DNA from: JAVBLP01 sp052034625
GTDB lineage: Bacteria; Elusimicrobiota; Endomicrobiia; Endomicrobiales; Endomicrobiaceae
Assembly (NCBI GenBank): GCA_052034625.1
Contig: JBPOII010000001.1
Coordinates: 1-64,000 of the forward strand
Length of the DNA: 64,000 bases
Direction: 5' to 3'
The position numbers and the translations under genes were made by a program. The stretch's first letter is position 1. Each line of letters starts with the position of its first letter. Positions 15,001 to 21,348 of the stretch are shown in pieces. The notes below the pieces were generated by a model. That model saw only the letters and a list, made by a program, of their open reading frames with translations. It ran no database searches and had not been told where the DNA came from.

Positions 15001-18000
15001 TTTTATCTCCTGGAGGCGGTGGTTCCATCAGCACTTTTGCTAATAATGTAAATACAGCTGAATTTACAGGTGCAGAATCAATGACAAACGCAGGAAATGC
15101 TGTAAACGAACATTTTGCAAATACCGGTACCAACTATGTTGTTACAACAACATATGATGCAGCCAGCAATACCGGTCAAATGCATATCAATAATTCTCTG
15201 AGCGATGCCGCAATATCGCAAATGCTTTCAAACAGTAATATTAAAGTCGGCGCCGGAGGAGTACAAGTTAATAATGGTGTTGTTACTGCATCTGCTGATG
15301 TAAGTCCGGCGGCAATACAGAATGCTCTACAGAATGCTTTGGGAGAAAATTATCAAATAACTCCTGTTGCAGGAGCAGCAAACCAAATACAAGTTGGCCT
15401 TACTAATTCTGTTTCAGCAACGTTTACAGTTAATAGTGTGGAATCTTTAAAGAATGCAATGATGGCTTTAGGGGCATTTGCTTCAAACACTAACCAAAGT
15501 ATAAGTTCTGCTAAATCCTTGCAGGAAGTTTTGAATAACGAATTACAGGTTATAAACCAATTACAACAAACGTCATCATTTGTGGAAAGACGTTTAAGTT
15601 ATTGGTATGCATTAACACAAGGTATAGATGTAGATATTACTACTGATGTGCAAATGCAGATAGCACCCTTAATGTCTAATTTTATGGATGCTAACGGCAA
15701 GCTAAGTTTGAAAACAGCAACATTAGACTATGGGAATATTGATTCCTATATAGCCAATATGATCAACTTAGAAATGCTGCTTAAAACTATGCCTGCTGTA
15801 GCTAATATGATGGGTGTAAAACATGCTGATATTTCACAAGAGATAAGTGATGCTATATCTAACATAGATTATGCTGAATTCTTTAATGCAGCTAAAACAG
15901 AAATAATTTCTGCAAATGAAAATCAAAATGAAGAAAAGCAAAAGCAAGATGTGGAAAATCAAAACAATATTAATGCATTGACAAATACCGATATACTCAG
16001 TCAGTATTTGGGGGCGTATGCAGCAATAAAAAGTGTAAACGGTTCTGATGCAGTTTTAAAAGGATTGTCAGAGAGAATCAATGAAGTAGTAGATAAAGTA
16101 GTAGAATCATTTAATAATGGAGAAATAAACGGAACAGAGCTTTTTGCATATGAACAATTCTTAAAGCTTGCAAAGACATTCTCAGTGCTTCAAGCTCAAA
16201 AAAGTGGTATAAAAGCAGGAGAAATTGCAATAAACGTTGAGAATATAGACCATATGCATGAAGAATTACAGAGACAACAAAAAGAACTTCTTAGTGATTT
16301 CAATGAAATAGCAGCTGAGAATATTTTTGGTGAAGATCTCGGGAATGGAATGTATAGTGTAACGGTTTATGAATACACGGATACCGAAGGAAAAGTGGAA
16401 AGAATTAATAAACAGGAAGCAGATAAAAGAATTGCCGCCGGCGAAGAAGGTAAAATAAAAACTGAAACGATAGAAATGACATTAGAAGAAATGATAAATC
16501 ACAGTATGAATGCGATGTGCGGATATATTTCCGCTATGGAAAAATATGACTATGCTAAAACCTTCCTCCAAGGACAGGCTGATGCAATAAGACATTTTTC
16601 TGAAAAATATGCTCAAGCACAATCCAAAGGCGAAAGATTAAAAATTGTTGAAGAGCTTCGAACAGGTGGTGGAAAAACATTAATATCTGTTTATGCTGCT
16701 GCATTGCTTGCATGTACTGATACAAGCGGTAAAGCTGTAACTGTGCTTACAAATAACCAAGACAATGCAAGAGAGTTATTTGAAGCCATAGAAGGTATAA
16801 TGGGTGATGGAAAAATTGTTGGCAGTGTCAATCATCTTACTGCTGGACAAACAGATGCACAGCAACAAGAAATACTGAAATCTGCCAAAATAATAGTAAG
16901 TGATTATTCTACATTTTCCGGTATTGTCGCTGCTGACTGGTCTACCCTTGTTGCTAACGGACCTATACTTGATTTACTAAGTAAGGCTGGAGTAGAGTTT
17001 GATAGTTCAAGTGGTGCACTTAAGGCCGTAAAACCTGAAATGTCTTCAAAAGCAATGGAATTGTTGATAGCTGCTAATAACGGGACTTTGAATGCTGAGA
17101 CAATTAATCAAATATTTGCCGGCAATAATTTCACGTCTGCGCAAATAGAAGCAATAATAGCAGCTGCACATCTTGCTGCATCTGACGGTAAGCTTAGTGA
17201 TGCATTGAAAAATTTAAAGATGCCTCTTGAAAGAATAGGCAGTGTGGTTGCGGATGAAATAGATTATTTTGCCACCATACCGAGCCAAGCTCTTGCTTCA
17301 AGCAATGGCAAGTTCTACGGTGCGAAAACAGTATCAGAGTTTTATACAGAAGCTGCCGGATTGCACAGACTTGCCAATACGGAAGGATATAGTAAGGCTT
17401 TAGAAGAGTTTAAAGCGAAATATACAGATCTTGGCATATCGAATGAAAGAATAGAAGCAGTTGTCAACACTCAAGATGCTGCAACTTTTGAAGAATATAG
17501 CAAAATGTATGAAGAAATTGCTGCAGAAGTTGATAAATCTAAAGGAATGACACAAGATGCAATACAAAGGCTTAGCAACAAATATGCGGACTTGTTAAGT
17601 GCTACTTATGGCGGCAATGGCGGTATTAATTTAGCCGCAGATATACAAATGTTTATCGCAAATGCTCAAGGTGTAGAGTATTTTAGAGAAATTGCGGAAG
17701 TTACAAAGCCTATATTTGAGGCATTTAGAGCAAAAGCTTATGAAGATATAAAAATGGGTACGGGTCAAGTGTATGAAGTAGAAGCAATAGAAGGCGAATC
17801 TGTAACCAGGATGCCTATACGCAGTATCTTTGATACCATTATAAACAGGATAAGTGGGGCAGATAATGTAGCTGCTCAAGAGATAGATAAACAAGCAAGG
17901 AAAGATATTAAGAGAAGTTCAGAAGCTAAAGCGGAATTAGTTAAAATGATTAAAGCACAGGATGCTAAATCAAAAGTGAATAAGGCAACTATTACTCAAC

Positions 18001-21000
18001 AACAAGCTGTTGAGGCAGCTGTTAAAGAACTTATGAAAGATTATCCTGGCATGTATACTGAAGCTGAGGTCAGAATGCATGTTATGAACGGTATAGGCGC
18101 ATATGCATATACAGAAGGTGTTGAGTTCGGTCTGAGAAATGCAGTATATAATGAGGCAGGTGAACTTATAAGTTCTGACAGAGTCGTTATAACGAATACA
18201 GGTGTTGAAGTTGAAAATCTTTCACAGCCTGCCGGTATGATGCAGGTTCTTGAAGTAATTAATAATGCTCAAAATATAAGTAAACCAAATACCGACAATT
18301 ATACATCTACAGCCGTATTTGCAATGAGCTTGTTCTCTAATGTGGTAGGTCTTACAGGTACAATATCAGGTCTTACAAACAATTTGTTTGATTCAATGGG
18401 AATAGAAGTAAATGAGAACGCTCAACGTTTTGCTTCTGACAGTGTATTATTGAAAACCCAGAAAGGCACAGAATTATTTACAATTGAAGCGGCACAAGAG
18501 TTGGAAAATAGCGGAAAGGCATCGTTTAACTTATTACTTACCGCAAATACTGCTGCGACGAACAGCTGGGTAGATACATTAAATCAGGCTATGACAGAAC
18601 GTTTGAAAGAAATAGGCATAGAAGGTTTGGATGCGGATGCTGTAATAAAAATGCTTACCGATGAAACAAGTGCGGCTAAAGTTAAAGGTGGTGTTTCTAA
18701 TACTGCTGAATTAATAGAACAATGGAAATCAGATAGAAGTAAGCTTAAGGGTGATTTACAAGAAAAGTACAATCTTTCTGACAGCCAAGTTCAGGAACTT
18801 ACAAGCATTATGTCGAATACTTACAGCACAGCAGTTCAGACTATGACTCCGCAAGAACTTGCAGCTATTGCAAATAATATTAAATCTTCCGGCATGTACA
18901 GATTTGCCATAGGGGATGCTTATTTGCTAGGTCGTGGTTGGGATTTGGGCAATATGAGAGGCACAGCTTCACATATTAATGCTAATCAGCCCATTATGCA
19001 GGAAAGTGGCAGTATTACAACAATTGATTCTATAAATTCTGCACATGAAGCGACGGTAGCAAGCATTAATAGTAATGAAAACTTGGATAGTGTAGCAAAA
19101 GCTCAATTGATAGCAGAGAGCGAGTTCCTTACAAAGTCAAGACTAAAAGCTCTTGAAAGTGCAATAAATACAAATAAAGTTGTTGCTAACTGCTATCTTA
19201 TGGAAGCAGAGCTTATGACGGAAGGACAAATGCGACAGGCTGGTGGCAGAATAGATCCGTTCTCATCCAACAGATTTGATGCCGAGTTTTACGATAAAGC
19301 TATTATATCGCTATACTCTGTTGAAAATGCAAGGACCGTAGAATCGCTTAATTCGAAAGTTGTTGAGCAAGGCGGTGTGTGGAGCATTGAATCTATAATT
19401 CAAAATCTTGATGATATACAGCGTGCGAATGAAGTTGATGCATTTAACAGAGCAGGACAAAATGTAGAAACCAGCAAGACGGAATTGATTGACAATATAT
19501 CAGCAATTGAAAGTCAAATGAGCAGTGAACTTGCCGGGACAGTAAAAAGTGAACTTAATAATGCCAACAATCCATATATGAGCAATGGCAGTCTTACCTA
19601 CGAAGGTAAAGTGTTTCTAAGCGCAGTAGCGGCATTTAACGGAATTGAGTACAAAAACAAATACTTTAGCGATGATAAAGATAGAGAGAAATTAATGCAA
19701 TTACTTTTTGGAATATATCCAAATGCAACTGATTCTGTAATGCTTGCGAAAGAAATATCGAAAAGCGGATTGGATCTTGGCAATTTGTTTGAACTTGCTC
19801 CGGTAGCCGATAAGTTAGGTTCAATAACAGATGAGAAAAGCTTAGCATCTGTCTTAAGTGTTCAGGAACCTCAAGGCTTTAGAGAAAATCTTAGTGTTGA
19901 AGTTCCGTCAGCAGTAGTTATTAATGCATTAAGAACCGTACAAGATGATGAAAGTATCAGAGATATTGTTGCAGGTTATGATGATCTTTTAGAAGCGTTT
20001 AAATTAGTTTCGCCGAATTCTCGCAGTACATTCTCAGAAAAACATGAAGCTCTTGCAGCGGCTATAGAAGGAATTGCTTCAGGAACTGTAGGTTATGTAT
20101 CAGGTATGGCAAGATTCTTAATGCTTGCACCGGTAAGATATTTCTTTACGGCTGTATTTGGTGTCAGTTCTCAAGCTGCGAACAGTTTTACATCTGCAAT
20201 TGCGAGTTCAACAGGCAGTATGGCTGCAATGGGAGCAACTGAAATTGTTACCAAGCCGTTTGTTAAAGAAAGAACACAAAAAGGCAGCGAATCTGTCGGC
20301 AAGGGCATATTAAACACACTTGATAACTTGACTTTACTCAAAGACAGTGTGGCTTTCAAAAATGCACAGAAAAAATTCCAAAATATTATAATGAAATCCG
20401 ACCTTGTAAAAAATACTACGGAAATAAATGTACAGGATGTGAAAGGAACATATACTTCGGAACTGTTTGGAGAAAAGATGGGTTCACTGGTAGTGAACGG
20501 TCTGACGGAACCGAAAGAAATAGACAAGGGCTTGATGTATGTACTGAATATCTGGTCTGATGCGGAATCAATGGCAGAGAGATTGGATGTAAAACTATCA
20601 GAATTAGGCACTGCAGATGGAGAAAATAAGATAAATGAAGGTTATGTAAAGGCGACAATGGAAGTATATGATGCATTGATGAATAAAGAGCTGAGTGTTG
20701 GAGAAGCGGAAGTAGAAATAATGCTTTTGGGTACAATTAGGGATCTTCTGATAATGGTAAATAATGCAGGCGATAAGAAAGATTCAATGATAGAAATGTT
20801 AAGTGATCAGGATCTAACGAAAAAGAAAGTAGACATAATAAAGGCAGAGTTGAGTGCAAGCAAAAAGCAAAACAGTAAGAATGCTAAAAATCTGCTGGAA
20901 GAAAAACTAGAGCCGTTAGCGGAAGCAAAAGCAAAAGAGCTTGGAGAAGCGATAAAGGAAGTTAAGAAAGAGATAGAGAAAGAAGATAAAGTAATAACAA

Positions 21001-21155
21001 GTGTAAAAGAAAAACTGATAGCATTGGCGACGGGAGATAAGAAAATGATAGAGAATATATTGCCAAGCCTTGGAAGCGACACATGGGTAGACAGAGGAGC
21101 CAGGGGCAAGATGATGTCGCCGATGATGACAAGAGCACTTGCCGCATCAGCTTAA
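3..21155 (+). CDS. Giant exported multidomain protein, 5' partial (C39-like peptidase fold, beta-rich repeats, SecA-like ATPase)
   Basis: The frame is open from the left edge and no ATG or GTG precedes the TTG at 96, so the gene starts outside the window. The codons before 96 read as a signal peptide: basic KKNIFTKS, a hydrophobic stretch, then an AFA|DP cleavage site near base 125. Residue numbers here count the TTG at 96 as 1. In order: acidic linkers (about 150-260), a papain-like C39-type fold (Cys285, His373, Asp389), a charged coiled coil (about 520-680), beta-rich passenger-like sequence with two repeat arrays (1570-2028 and 3036-3232), a hydrophobic alanine/valine-rich segment (about 4547-4635), and a SecA-like ATPase (about 5490-6310) with ELRTGGGKT, DEID, LTGT and GRGWD motifs. 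The last 700 residues look helical. No autotransporter barrel or sorting motif was recognised. The gene ends at a TAA followed by a terminator. Export and giant size are directly supported; the overall function is unknown. Confidence 0.9.
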   Translation, partial: LKEKVIGYFQTYWKKNIFTKSVSVLVAACFILNIFNLPAFADPTYEMMKKQKESIHGVYVGSKDNSVSNAHNREKSVLVHDGVIYEKKDMSSGHSEHAELEKRINEGTISESELNNRLKEYNPVGNWNGKEATNVSQMSGVSPQEYKRIIEGKLAASAVTDAASSEDETSVGFFAGTIEKVKDFVTGSNKGSEEEQKKEESVVESKVSGEEQKEESVTDDKVNKEEGLTEPAAQDENIMESEKASDDKYEYDQGMLEDLANKTGKTTDEIVKMSEEARKDSHATDLEQGIEQGTTFDNAMSVLKDFLANGGQVVNCAAEALSTVLNMTNKGLLGFQAILADISAGLFTKDKIDGDQVLTSASALQSVMKLNGREDAMGYGLGIEEFMSGLGEGESGILWVDGDHFITVSKDEEGNFSVTDPNRNNGKAEVYSASEFEKLLSGEEAETVEGKKTEGYQLERDAEGNVLVKTVTDSYGVKEAAGPEGVLTEDEMEQITGAKLVPQTVMVTKTGTKTETRTGTRTETRTGTRTYTDEDGEEHTEEYEYDVEVEYQYEVEVEFTYQEEETVMVEVPDDDEDIEEEQRKEQEEAARAAAIAEQEAKNRELEQKVAEENLRREQEAAEKARETGEGIIEGSEKVIPEEEEEARKEEIEKEAQERESALQQSIEETKEKTEVAQSNNIIKQAELEVVNAKISLDLAKKGEETKEKADIVKSLELSLTNSMDALGVALEQGKEVLSGIANGELAVNFATTLTNTAIEVLGIVESTVVDGVQALRDTALSFIGGGNGKPGVHIDEKNNTITTYGTDGKIDSTMTLSENTNYDEMRKIIEEQGYQVGLNYAKQTGLLLTETKYDDKGKEIYTAENIGYNNGTMALLYDFKQDYSNETTIVGAKADESKVVVEEYNGAGSNYSLSRAMTYSVEDDKKTQDIGSGTMVSRKIGEEYTTVSGVTFTAAIGELERVTEFSNKTIKGDTYRVANTVEFKDGDPTAFEEAVMIGEHVNVTRYDLTDALSQTKLERPQGSGSGSNEPTIVDQYEKILSLTSGLKLKGNNELYSGYSKVSNDYIDTSKIQTYSYSTATPNTLTTNYTRANGEENVTVSVKIDNPNEWRTNPQISSDKTENVATITSKLGDGGVRVETYYGVDVSGKDLKINNEDLFGLSYEWYDADAKGNVVRGEVEFQSGSTVVLKGSEDRVRLAKGVSFTYEVQADGSYAISGDATVSGIYSNYHNGEFVGSGVLENCKYEISSNGIPLLTGKVNINEGSEFFVGKRSGGDEKDEPKPDKKEHIDASDTKAVVIESDEGYRVSDGSISLRSGGLVVLGDGAVFNTGSSLNGIGKVTEGQLKVGIDEEGNFKFTANSGTCKVMSVSENGETETHTRYDTEGIVRIYNVNKKTGATLLEEYKHYDEETGKTSPILDANGNQSVRLTLTANKTGDTGFGYYVDTLGGHKNVSLIISADGTATLNSGARIFKYMFVNDEAGEKIGVLYSGNTDGTASFKYQFRGKMERYDLATEDNNIFYGIDRKGNVMELLVNDDKKSFTSKDITADFEKNTEEEKTTYTRNNNDGITKSQTILAQIDNRLIVNTVIKEINTPEFGWQAVDTVMYLPGLTADDKLVNIKTTAGGNLLYSLTQNGWTTGDSIRIGEYQISKTEDGGWTARNVHGKDNAIYNLHDINGHVSFEIAQLREEGKDIWHTVDKTLTVPDGSGQLVSARILDEEGNYKYDAYFTLGADGSWVTSDKELKVGNYTAKKDSKEQWTLGGNNVIYNLNVVNEQFSLSYSKIYHDGNWLGVNDVVTVPDGSGGVIVNAGVNNTFFTLDDVTGKWITGDVMTIGKYTAQKQTDGSLLLYDSDTKYKVSLVDKQIQMDMMQIYDKQRDQWNIVNCTTYAPDGSGIVVSAQINDADGNYLYDAYYTLDENNKWITSHKLQVGNYTLSKESGRWLFNNDNMKFLLSTSVDADGKKMFNTTFDSFKLHSDNTWYTGHEIQQLPGGGTLILGRIDDDFADRHYSFYCTTDENGNIVQIADGMKVGEFTIGKDDTGWYMSNPNGSSILNTNGMSGELSGKFRLGHSVQMDEFGSVISGSFTIKTTQDQNIKYVNPNGTISNIILNSGAEVIMQNNGMFIMNGIATIPNDGTKIKIPAKPKGEPNSGGPIPDGTGTNAYIQGHYDGSFTVSNGTLKISNGDFVVEGLGAIAKAGSTFIIGNTTITARGNLTYKEKGWYGAYKVGSFDSTVNKYRRQIARNLGVDTSKVYCSASNRFYGYINNYSAAMNNAISRSGFNVYVKEGDSLQGARIESLKDGAYLHYSLQSGTLSVRGGSSSSITFARDCSDYNYYTLGRSESVGTIRSTFNQGDIVDVSLATMLGGWMKSNNVEYVSLSANPYEKGFTVAGYTAVARYADPTNPYSTGGYIGFKYDATTGKAVTTNEMYISSFGETLFTDADGNKIKSAAIIAGSEIRDIGPNGEVTFDSANIRVNDYEGSSAIPASTGSPDDEKMESIITDPSVSAYFDGTADVTIRKNKDGSVYYDEDNKYYVDVKGSGVFYGCTIGDNGVISGMSASTVAFSSNSTLHTGSTLELLVNGQIQKGEVLDGAIINDRNMGWTTAYKDVNGKWVPGYDENGKTGKFQWNTDLSGFFIENYFPGFDFKDPVDFTGIQVEGAIFAGTSLVDGYLNTNKKSALPIVANKPATVLTPDGTSEVSSGTIINVNTAEANGTRVFHTTYGGNVNDGESQVIYKLMDGATFDGYDSEKGIVKNYSDADIGTEISVLAAIGPNVDIKTIYPGVHLSPNSSGELSTTENLDVTFRVKVDENGHAWLSNKESFNILFDNGSGAGEQTYTVEKNSIVQLGAVDTEKGKAMKISLVDAAIRMLNVNYGPSGADDGDKDSNDASNDNKGLVAKGEGSGVYYIDADNNIIASGIINNTSSATLASDLSKNNIQTNFYATDQVTAAFFNKAFESNTYGLYIDGKINLNFSYSESITEETESNGLVLNNVTVKHGFTWDEDKAALGSSQILTRASENALAGTVDQNGNRQLLDSATINGLVNTQIDAASVNQAYAMQEYTKNIHVEAENVFGSSNVKRAGNNITVNGHTYDITNEAQMQELRNVILNEKAQNLGEEAAELLGSNAVTVRGYTIEMNGQVYDVRSEEDIEVFNKNLGLYREAYAEQVTDIVTDVYGDEAKVTGTKVTVNGQTYDMTKTEDIQSLQAVANTKNIADQVVGVFGSENVKVDGIYLVVDGIKYNTTSEAELAKLNTALNEQNAYNILSQQLNSGESIARDTNGNMVIVQDSAILNYAGEGLFNLAHNDHEVTIDGVTKFIDEGSMKTVDIDNGIITVTSDTRGFLNFGGSVNVTEYILDGNGGVTKVDMSASKTLWFINTGTNTEVTKYSDTTMQNGISTSYNNENNGFWDWADSKCGNLLDYKNGTLEGSFHLNKDTELSARTFEVKSALNNPFNLDAGTYYGSEITIGNGKNATLVETVRDANVTPDGLPTANNGNVVGAAVSQVDIKASGEALMNLKESDGKIPFHVNSFTNRNQVVYDQFGFIRSIENLSGESYIDNTNKIQAASLVGTLNDLQLGTVTDTTYDLKLSSYNQARMDDLSDLGKGECKILPGSGIEGDYNGHSLNDLYVFQDKGFLGFSETITMTDGKGFELKQTDVFKTPDIKDHSVGVGGTTDSIRFEIEGDVVKISLSEQTKTRDAYTTHEGGYIPATYKIQETLQATISYGKDGSVTNASSEVIRDENGNLTNQLRQKTQTTTLFGEQTIKDLTAIYNPAGGYDKDLFINPESLTDISGYSVIIDRSGKATELTMISGDLTDLVWNNNQMVQSNMVNYKETLYAPKKDNVDGPALESGIAIPGVGDPSDWVKQSTTVQNGMVYTVHSDADLKYIPAEYKAYIDMEDKIDQEGNVTGKQLSSAIESVTINDGVTKDVYKPTLNADGQYEDVLSSREVVTSVEQIGKTKYSTDGINFVGVNSVKDGSNVVASQSIKKVSMSTVVETLIEDGQPVIDKTTGEEITITKTTDQPYTETTTNYYGAADRVVSVNGQQIKMPAITSETVTAGVNQTTTRSDAPGIELKLTDYSRTVVKYADGTSKTDITAASEQIYDKNEGTVSTEFNINETVLTDFNNNTFTNRYAERSEVRDAKTNELVQIAQDIFTYTSVIDEIKTVNREIGTTKAFETYVEDGVEKTLMTVSSHSSSTDVYENGQLISSKSDTGDFMVITDAEMEYDNNGLAIGAKVTDNSRVIRSGREVNEETYSYKDENGNTTDQPVSVEYERTNYDYIDMSVTKNEGIKKNGYNEETGELTSTEDRYTSKTYGLNSDLTSYDPSNLRKAEEGYIKEYDIVNTTNSDGSTTRTSKSESYSKASNYVTGEHTVTTNTNVETSITVDADGNIIDKKVSGELRTWVYDNEDLLNAVNLDDVINAGDKYSGGQGVLDDKHSYSYVNTNYTYDHFGRETGYDFQRTYFKDGREEKGRNTTAYTELAGDFIYSEALGIMVPSVITFSSSASVTDDGRVIDSSEGYYGNNSLGNTSLYKSMESTDFKQVQLNNIATEVFGDAMLRKGFAGIATAEMNDNIRIAVVAATIAVAVVFTVATGGLGLAAFVPALAAGVSMSAGAIAVSAALTAFLAASAMNNAVIAFQQEGVSATALLNLGAAILTIAFPVRIGGGAAGLANTAAQTVNTTAKVASGLSKIFTVANTTRMAIATVATAVDIIQTQTKAGDNDGFLINLARSLSLAGFVGMGTNVSEDSFFGKSVFGGFLPGFKWSHLTFGVGYIIAPGMISQAVSGTLVQTLKNIGTGILKAPKNAVIGVNKVWHSGLSLIGRGNTFANLGALANASALSKAIYTWSNITQHMHRMTSLQIGMNVAGKIFNPLITKMGDSTVKDIASFVFGEMGQSDNIFEVNMGFSFAFGTIMHVAMPFFSQIAKGFTTQTASATQSSAAAAGTSKGSQFLNNAKGKLSELANSIYEEGLKENIIQHLAAPFVGTNAAEFVSEFLSPGGGGSISTFANNVNTAEFTGAESMTNAGNAVNEHFANTGTNYVVTTTYDAASNTGQMHINNSLSDAAISQMLSNSNIKVGAGGVQVNNGVVTASADVSPAAIQNALQNALGENYQITPVAGAANQIQVGLTNSVSATFTVNSVESLKNAMMALGAFASNTNQSISSAKSLQEVLNNELQVINQLQQTSSFVERRLSYWYALTQGIDVDITTDVQMQIAPLMSNFMDANGKLSLKTATLDYGNIDSYIANMINLEMLLKTMPAVANMMGVKHADISQEISDAISNIDYAEFFNAAKTEIISANENQNEEKQKQDVENQNNINALTNTDILSQYLGAYAAIKSVNGSDAVLKGLSERINEVVDKVVESFNNGEINGTELFAYEQFLKLAKTFSVLQAQKSGIKAGEIAINVENIDHMHEELQRQQKELLSDFNEIAAENIFGEDLGNGMYSVTVYEYTDTEGKVERINKQEADKRIAAGEEGKIKTETIEMTLEEMINHSMNAMCGYISAMEKYDYAKTFLQGQADAIRHFSEKYAQAQSKGERLKIVEELRTGGGKTLISVYAAALLACTDTSGKAVTVLTNNQDNARELFEAIEGIMGDGKIVGSVNHLTAGQTDAQQQEILKSAKIIVSDYSTFSGIVAADWSTLVANGPILDLLSKAGVEFDSSSGALKAVKPEMSSKAMELLIAANNGTLNAETINQIFAGNNFTSAQIEAIIAAAHLAASDGKLSDALKNLKMPLERIGSVVADEIDYFATIPSQALASSNGKFYGAKTVSEFYTEAAGLHRLANTEGYSKALEEFKAKYTDLGISNERIEAVVNTQDAATFEEYSKMYEEIAAEVDKSKGMTQDAIQRLSNKYADLLSATYGGNGGINLAADIQMFIANAQGVEYFREIAEVTKPIFEAFRAKAYEDIKMGTGQVYEVEAIEGESVTRMPIRSIFDTIINRISGADNVAAQEIDKQARKDIKRSSEAKAELVKMIKAQDAKSKVNKATITQQQAVEAAVKELMKDYPGMYTEAEVRMHVMNGIGAYAYTEGVEFGLRNAVYNEAGELISSDRVVITNTGVEVENLSQPAGMMQVLEVINNAQNISKPNTDNYTSTAVFAMSLFSNVVGLTGTISGLTNNLFDSMGIEVNENAQRFASDSVLLKTQKGTELFTIEAAQELENSGKASFNLLLTANTAATNSWVDTLNQAMTERLKEIGIEGLDADAVIKMLTDETSAAKVKGGVSNTAELIEQWKSDRSKLKGDLQEKYNLSDSQVQELTSIMSNTYSTAVQTMTPQELAAIANNIKSSGMYRFAIGDAYLLGRGWDLGNMRGTASHINANQPIMQESGSITTIDSINSAHEATVASINSNENLDSVAKAQLIAESEFLTKSRLKALESAINTNKVVANCYLMEAELMTEGQMRQAGGRIDPFSSNRFDAEFYDKAIISLYSVENARTVESLNSKVVEQGGVWSIESIIQNLDDIQRANEVDAFNRAGQNVETSKTELIDNISAIESQMSSELAGTVKSELNNANNPYMSNGSLTYEGKVFLSAVAAFNGIEYKNKYFSDDKDREKLMQLLFGIYPNATDSVMLAKEISKSGLDLGNLFELAPVADKLGSITDEKSLASVLSVQEPQGFRENLSVEVPSAVVINALRTVQDDESIRDIVAGYDDLLEAFKLVSPNSRSTFSEKHEALAAAIEGIASGTVGYVSGMARFLMLAPVRYFFTAVFGVSSQAANSFTSAIASSTGSMAAMGATEIVTKPFVKERTQKGSESVGKGILNTLDNLTLLKDSVAFKNAQKKFQNIIMKSDLVKNTTEINVQDVKGTYTSELFGEKMGSLVVNGLTEPKEIDKGLMYVLNIWSDAESMAERLDVKLSELGTADGENKINEGYVKATMEVYDALMNKELSVGEAEVEIMLLGTIRDLLIMVNNAGDKKDSMIEMLSDQDLTKKKVDIIKAELSASKKQNSKNAKNLLEEKLEPLAEAKAKELGEAIKEVKKEIEKEDKVITSVKEKLIALATGDKKMIENILPSLGSDTWVDRGARGKMMSPMMTRALAASA
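900..1340 (+). other. C39-peptidase-like domain within the giant protein
   Basis: This segment encodes a GGQVVNCAAEAL motif with Cys285, a GDHFITV motif with His373 and TDPNRNN with Asp389. Order and spacing (Cys to His 88 residues, His to Asp 16) match the C39 bacteriocin-processing family, where the Gln before the Cys helps form the oxyanion hole. C39 domains cleave leader peptides after double-glycine motifs or are catalytically dead binding domains. All three catalytic residues appear to be present here. The substrate is unknown; self-processing of the giant chain is one possibility. Confidence 0.6.
1533..1598 (+). repeat. 24-bp in-frame direct repeat (2.75 copies)
   Basis: Copies begin at 1533, 1557 and 1581 and encode GTKTETRT, GTRTETRT and GTRTYT. 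The array lies just before a long acidic and then coiled-coil segment of the giant protein. It is a simple tandem expansion of a Thr/Arg linker. Confidence 0.85.
4803..6180 (+). repeat. Five degenerate ~95-residue beta repeats in the giant protein
   Basis: Five consecutive units of about 90-98 residues share the pattern TVPDGSG, then a YxYDAYYTL-like strand, a W-[IV]-T-[GS] turn, a [IV]G[NKE]YT strand and an aromatic closing segment. Units start near residues 1570, 1665, 1761, 1851 and 1950. Divergence between units shows they are old protein repeats and not an assembly artefact. They probably form a repetitive beta structure of an extracellular stalk; no known family was assigned. Confidence 0.75.
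9201..9791 (+). repeat. Four ~49-residue alpha/beta repeats in the giant protein
   Basis: Four units follow the pattern VFGSxNVxVxGxxxxVNGxxYDxTxExE followed by a helix ending near LNE. They cover residues 3036 to about 3232. Each unit looks like a helix, a short hairpin with VNG[HQ]xYD, and a second helix. The family was not recognised. Confidence 0.75.
13734..13998 (+). other. Hydrophobic membrane-like segment within the giant protein
   Basis: Residues about 4547-4635 are almost entirely Ala, Val, Ile, Leu and Gly with little charge, long enough for two or three membrane passes. A second run follows with AILTIAFPV. The segment divides the beta-rich upstream part from the downstream part that holds the SecA-like ATPase. 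It could be a transmembrane hairpin, or a buried helical core. Confidence 0.55.
16560..19020 (+). other. SecA-like DEAD ATPase region within the giant protein
   Basis: Residues about 5490-6310 carry a series of SecA-type motor motifs: Walker A ELRTGGGKT (5521-5528), TNNQDNARE after a strand as in SecA motif Ia, ADEIDYF (Walker B, D5720-E5721), GLTGT (motif III-like, about 6086-6090) and GRGWD (6279-6283), which matches the GRGTD arginine-finger motif of SecA. The regions between are longer than in SecA. ATP binding looks feasible because the Lys, Asp-Glu and Arg residues are kept. Confidence 0.7.
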
Positions 21156-21173
21156 TAAAAAGTAAACTAAAAC

Positions 21174-21211
21174 AAAAGCGGACTGTAATGTAAAAATTAC
21201 AGTCCGCTTTT
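21174..21211 (+). terminator. Rho-independent terminator of the giant gene
   Basis: A 16-base stem (AAAAGCGGACTGTAAT and its complement) closes a six-base loop and begins 18 bases after the TAA. The descending arm ends in CGCTTTT, giving a short U-run. Confidence 0.85.
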
Positions 21212-21348
21212 AGTAATTATGACACATTAAGTTTGCCGCATATTGCAGGGCTGTCTTGTTTACTATGAAAAAAGTCAAATTTTATGTATAATAAATCAAT
21301 TATTTTATAATAAGAAAAGTAGTTCTTAATAAATTATGGAGGATGTAA

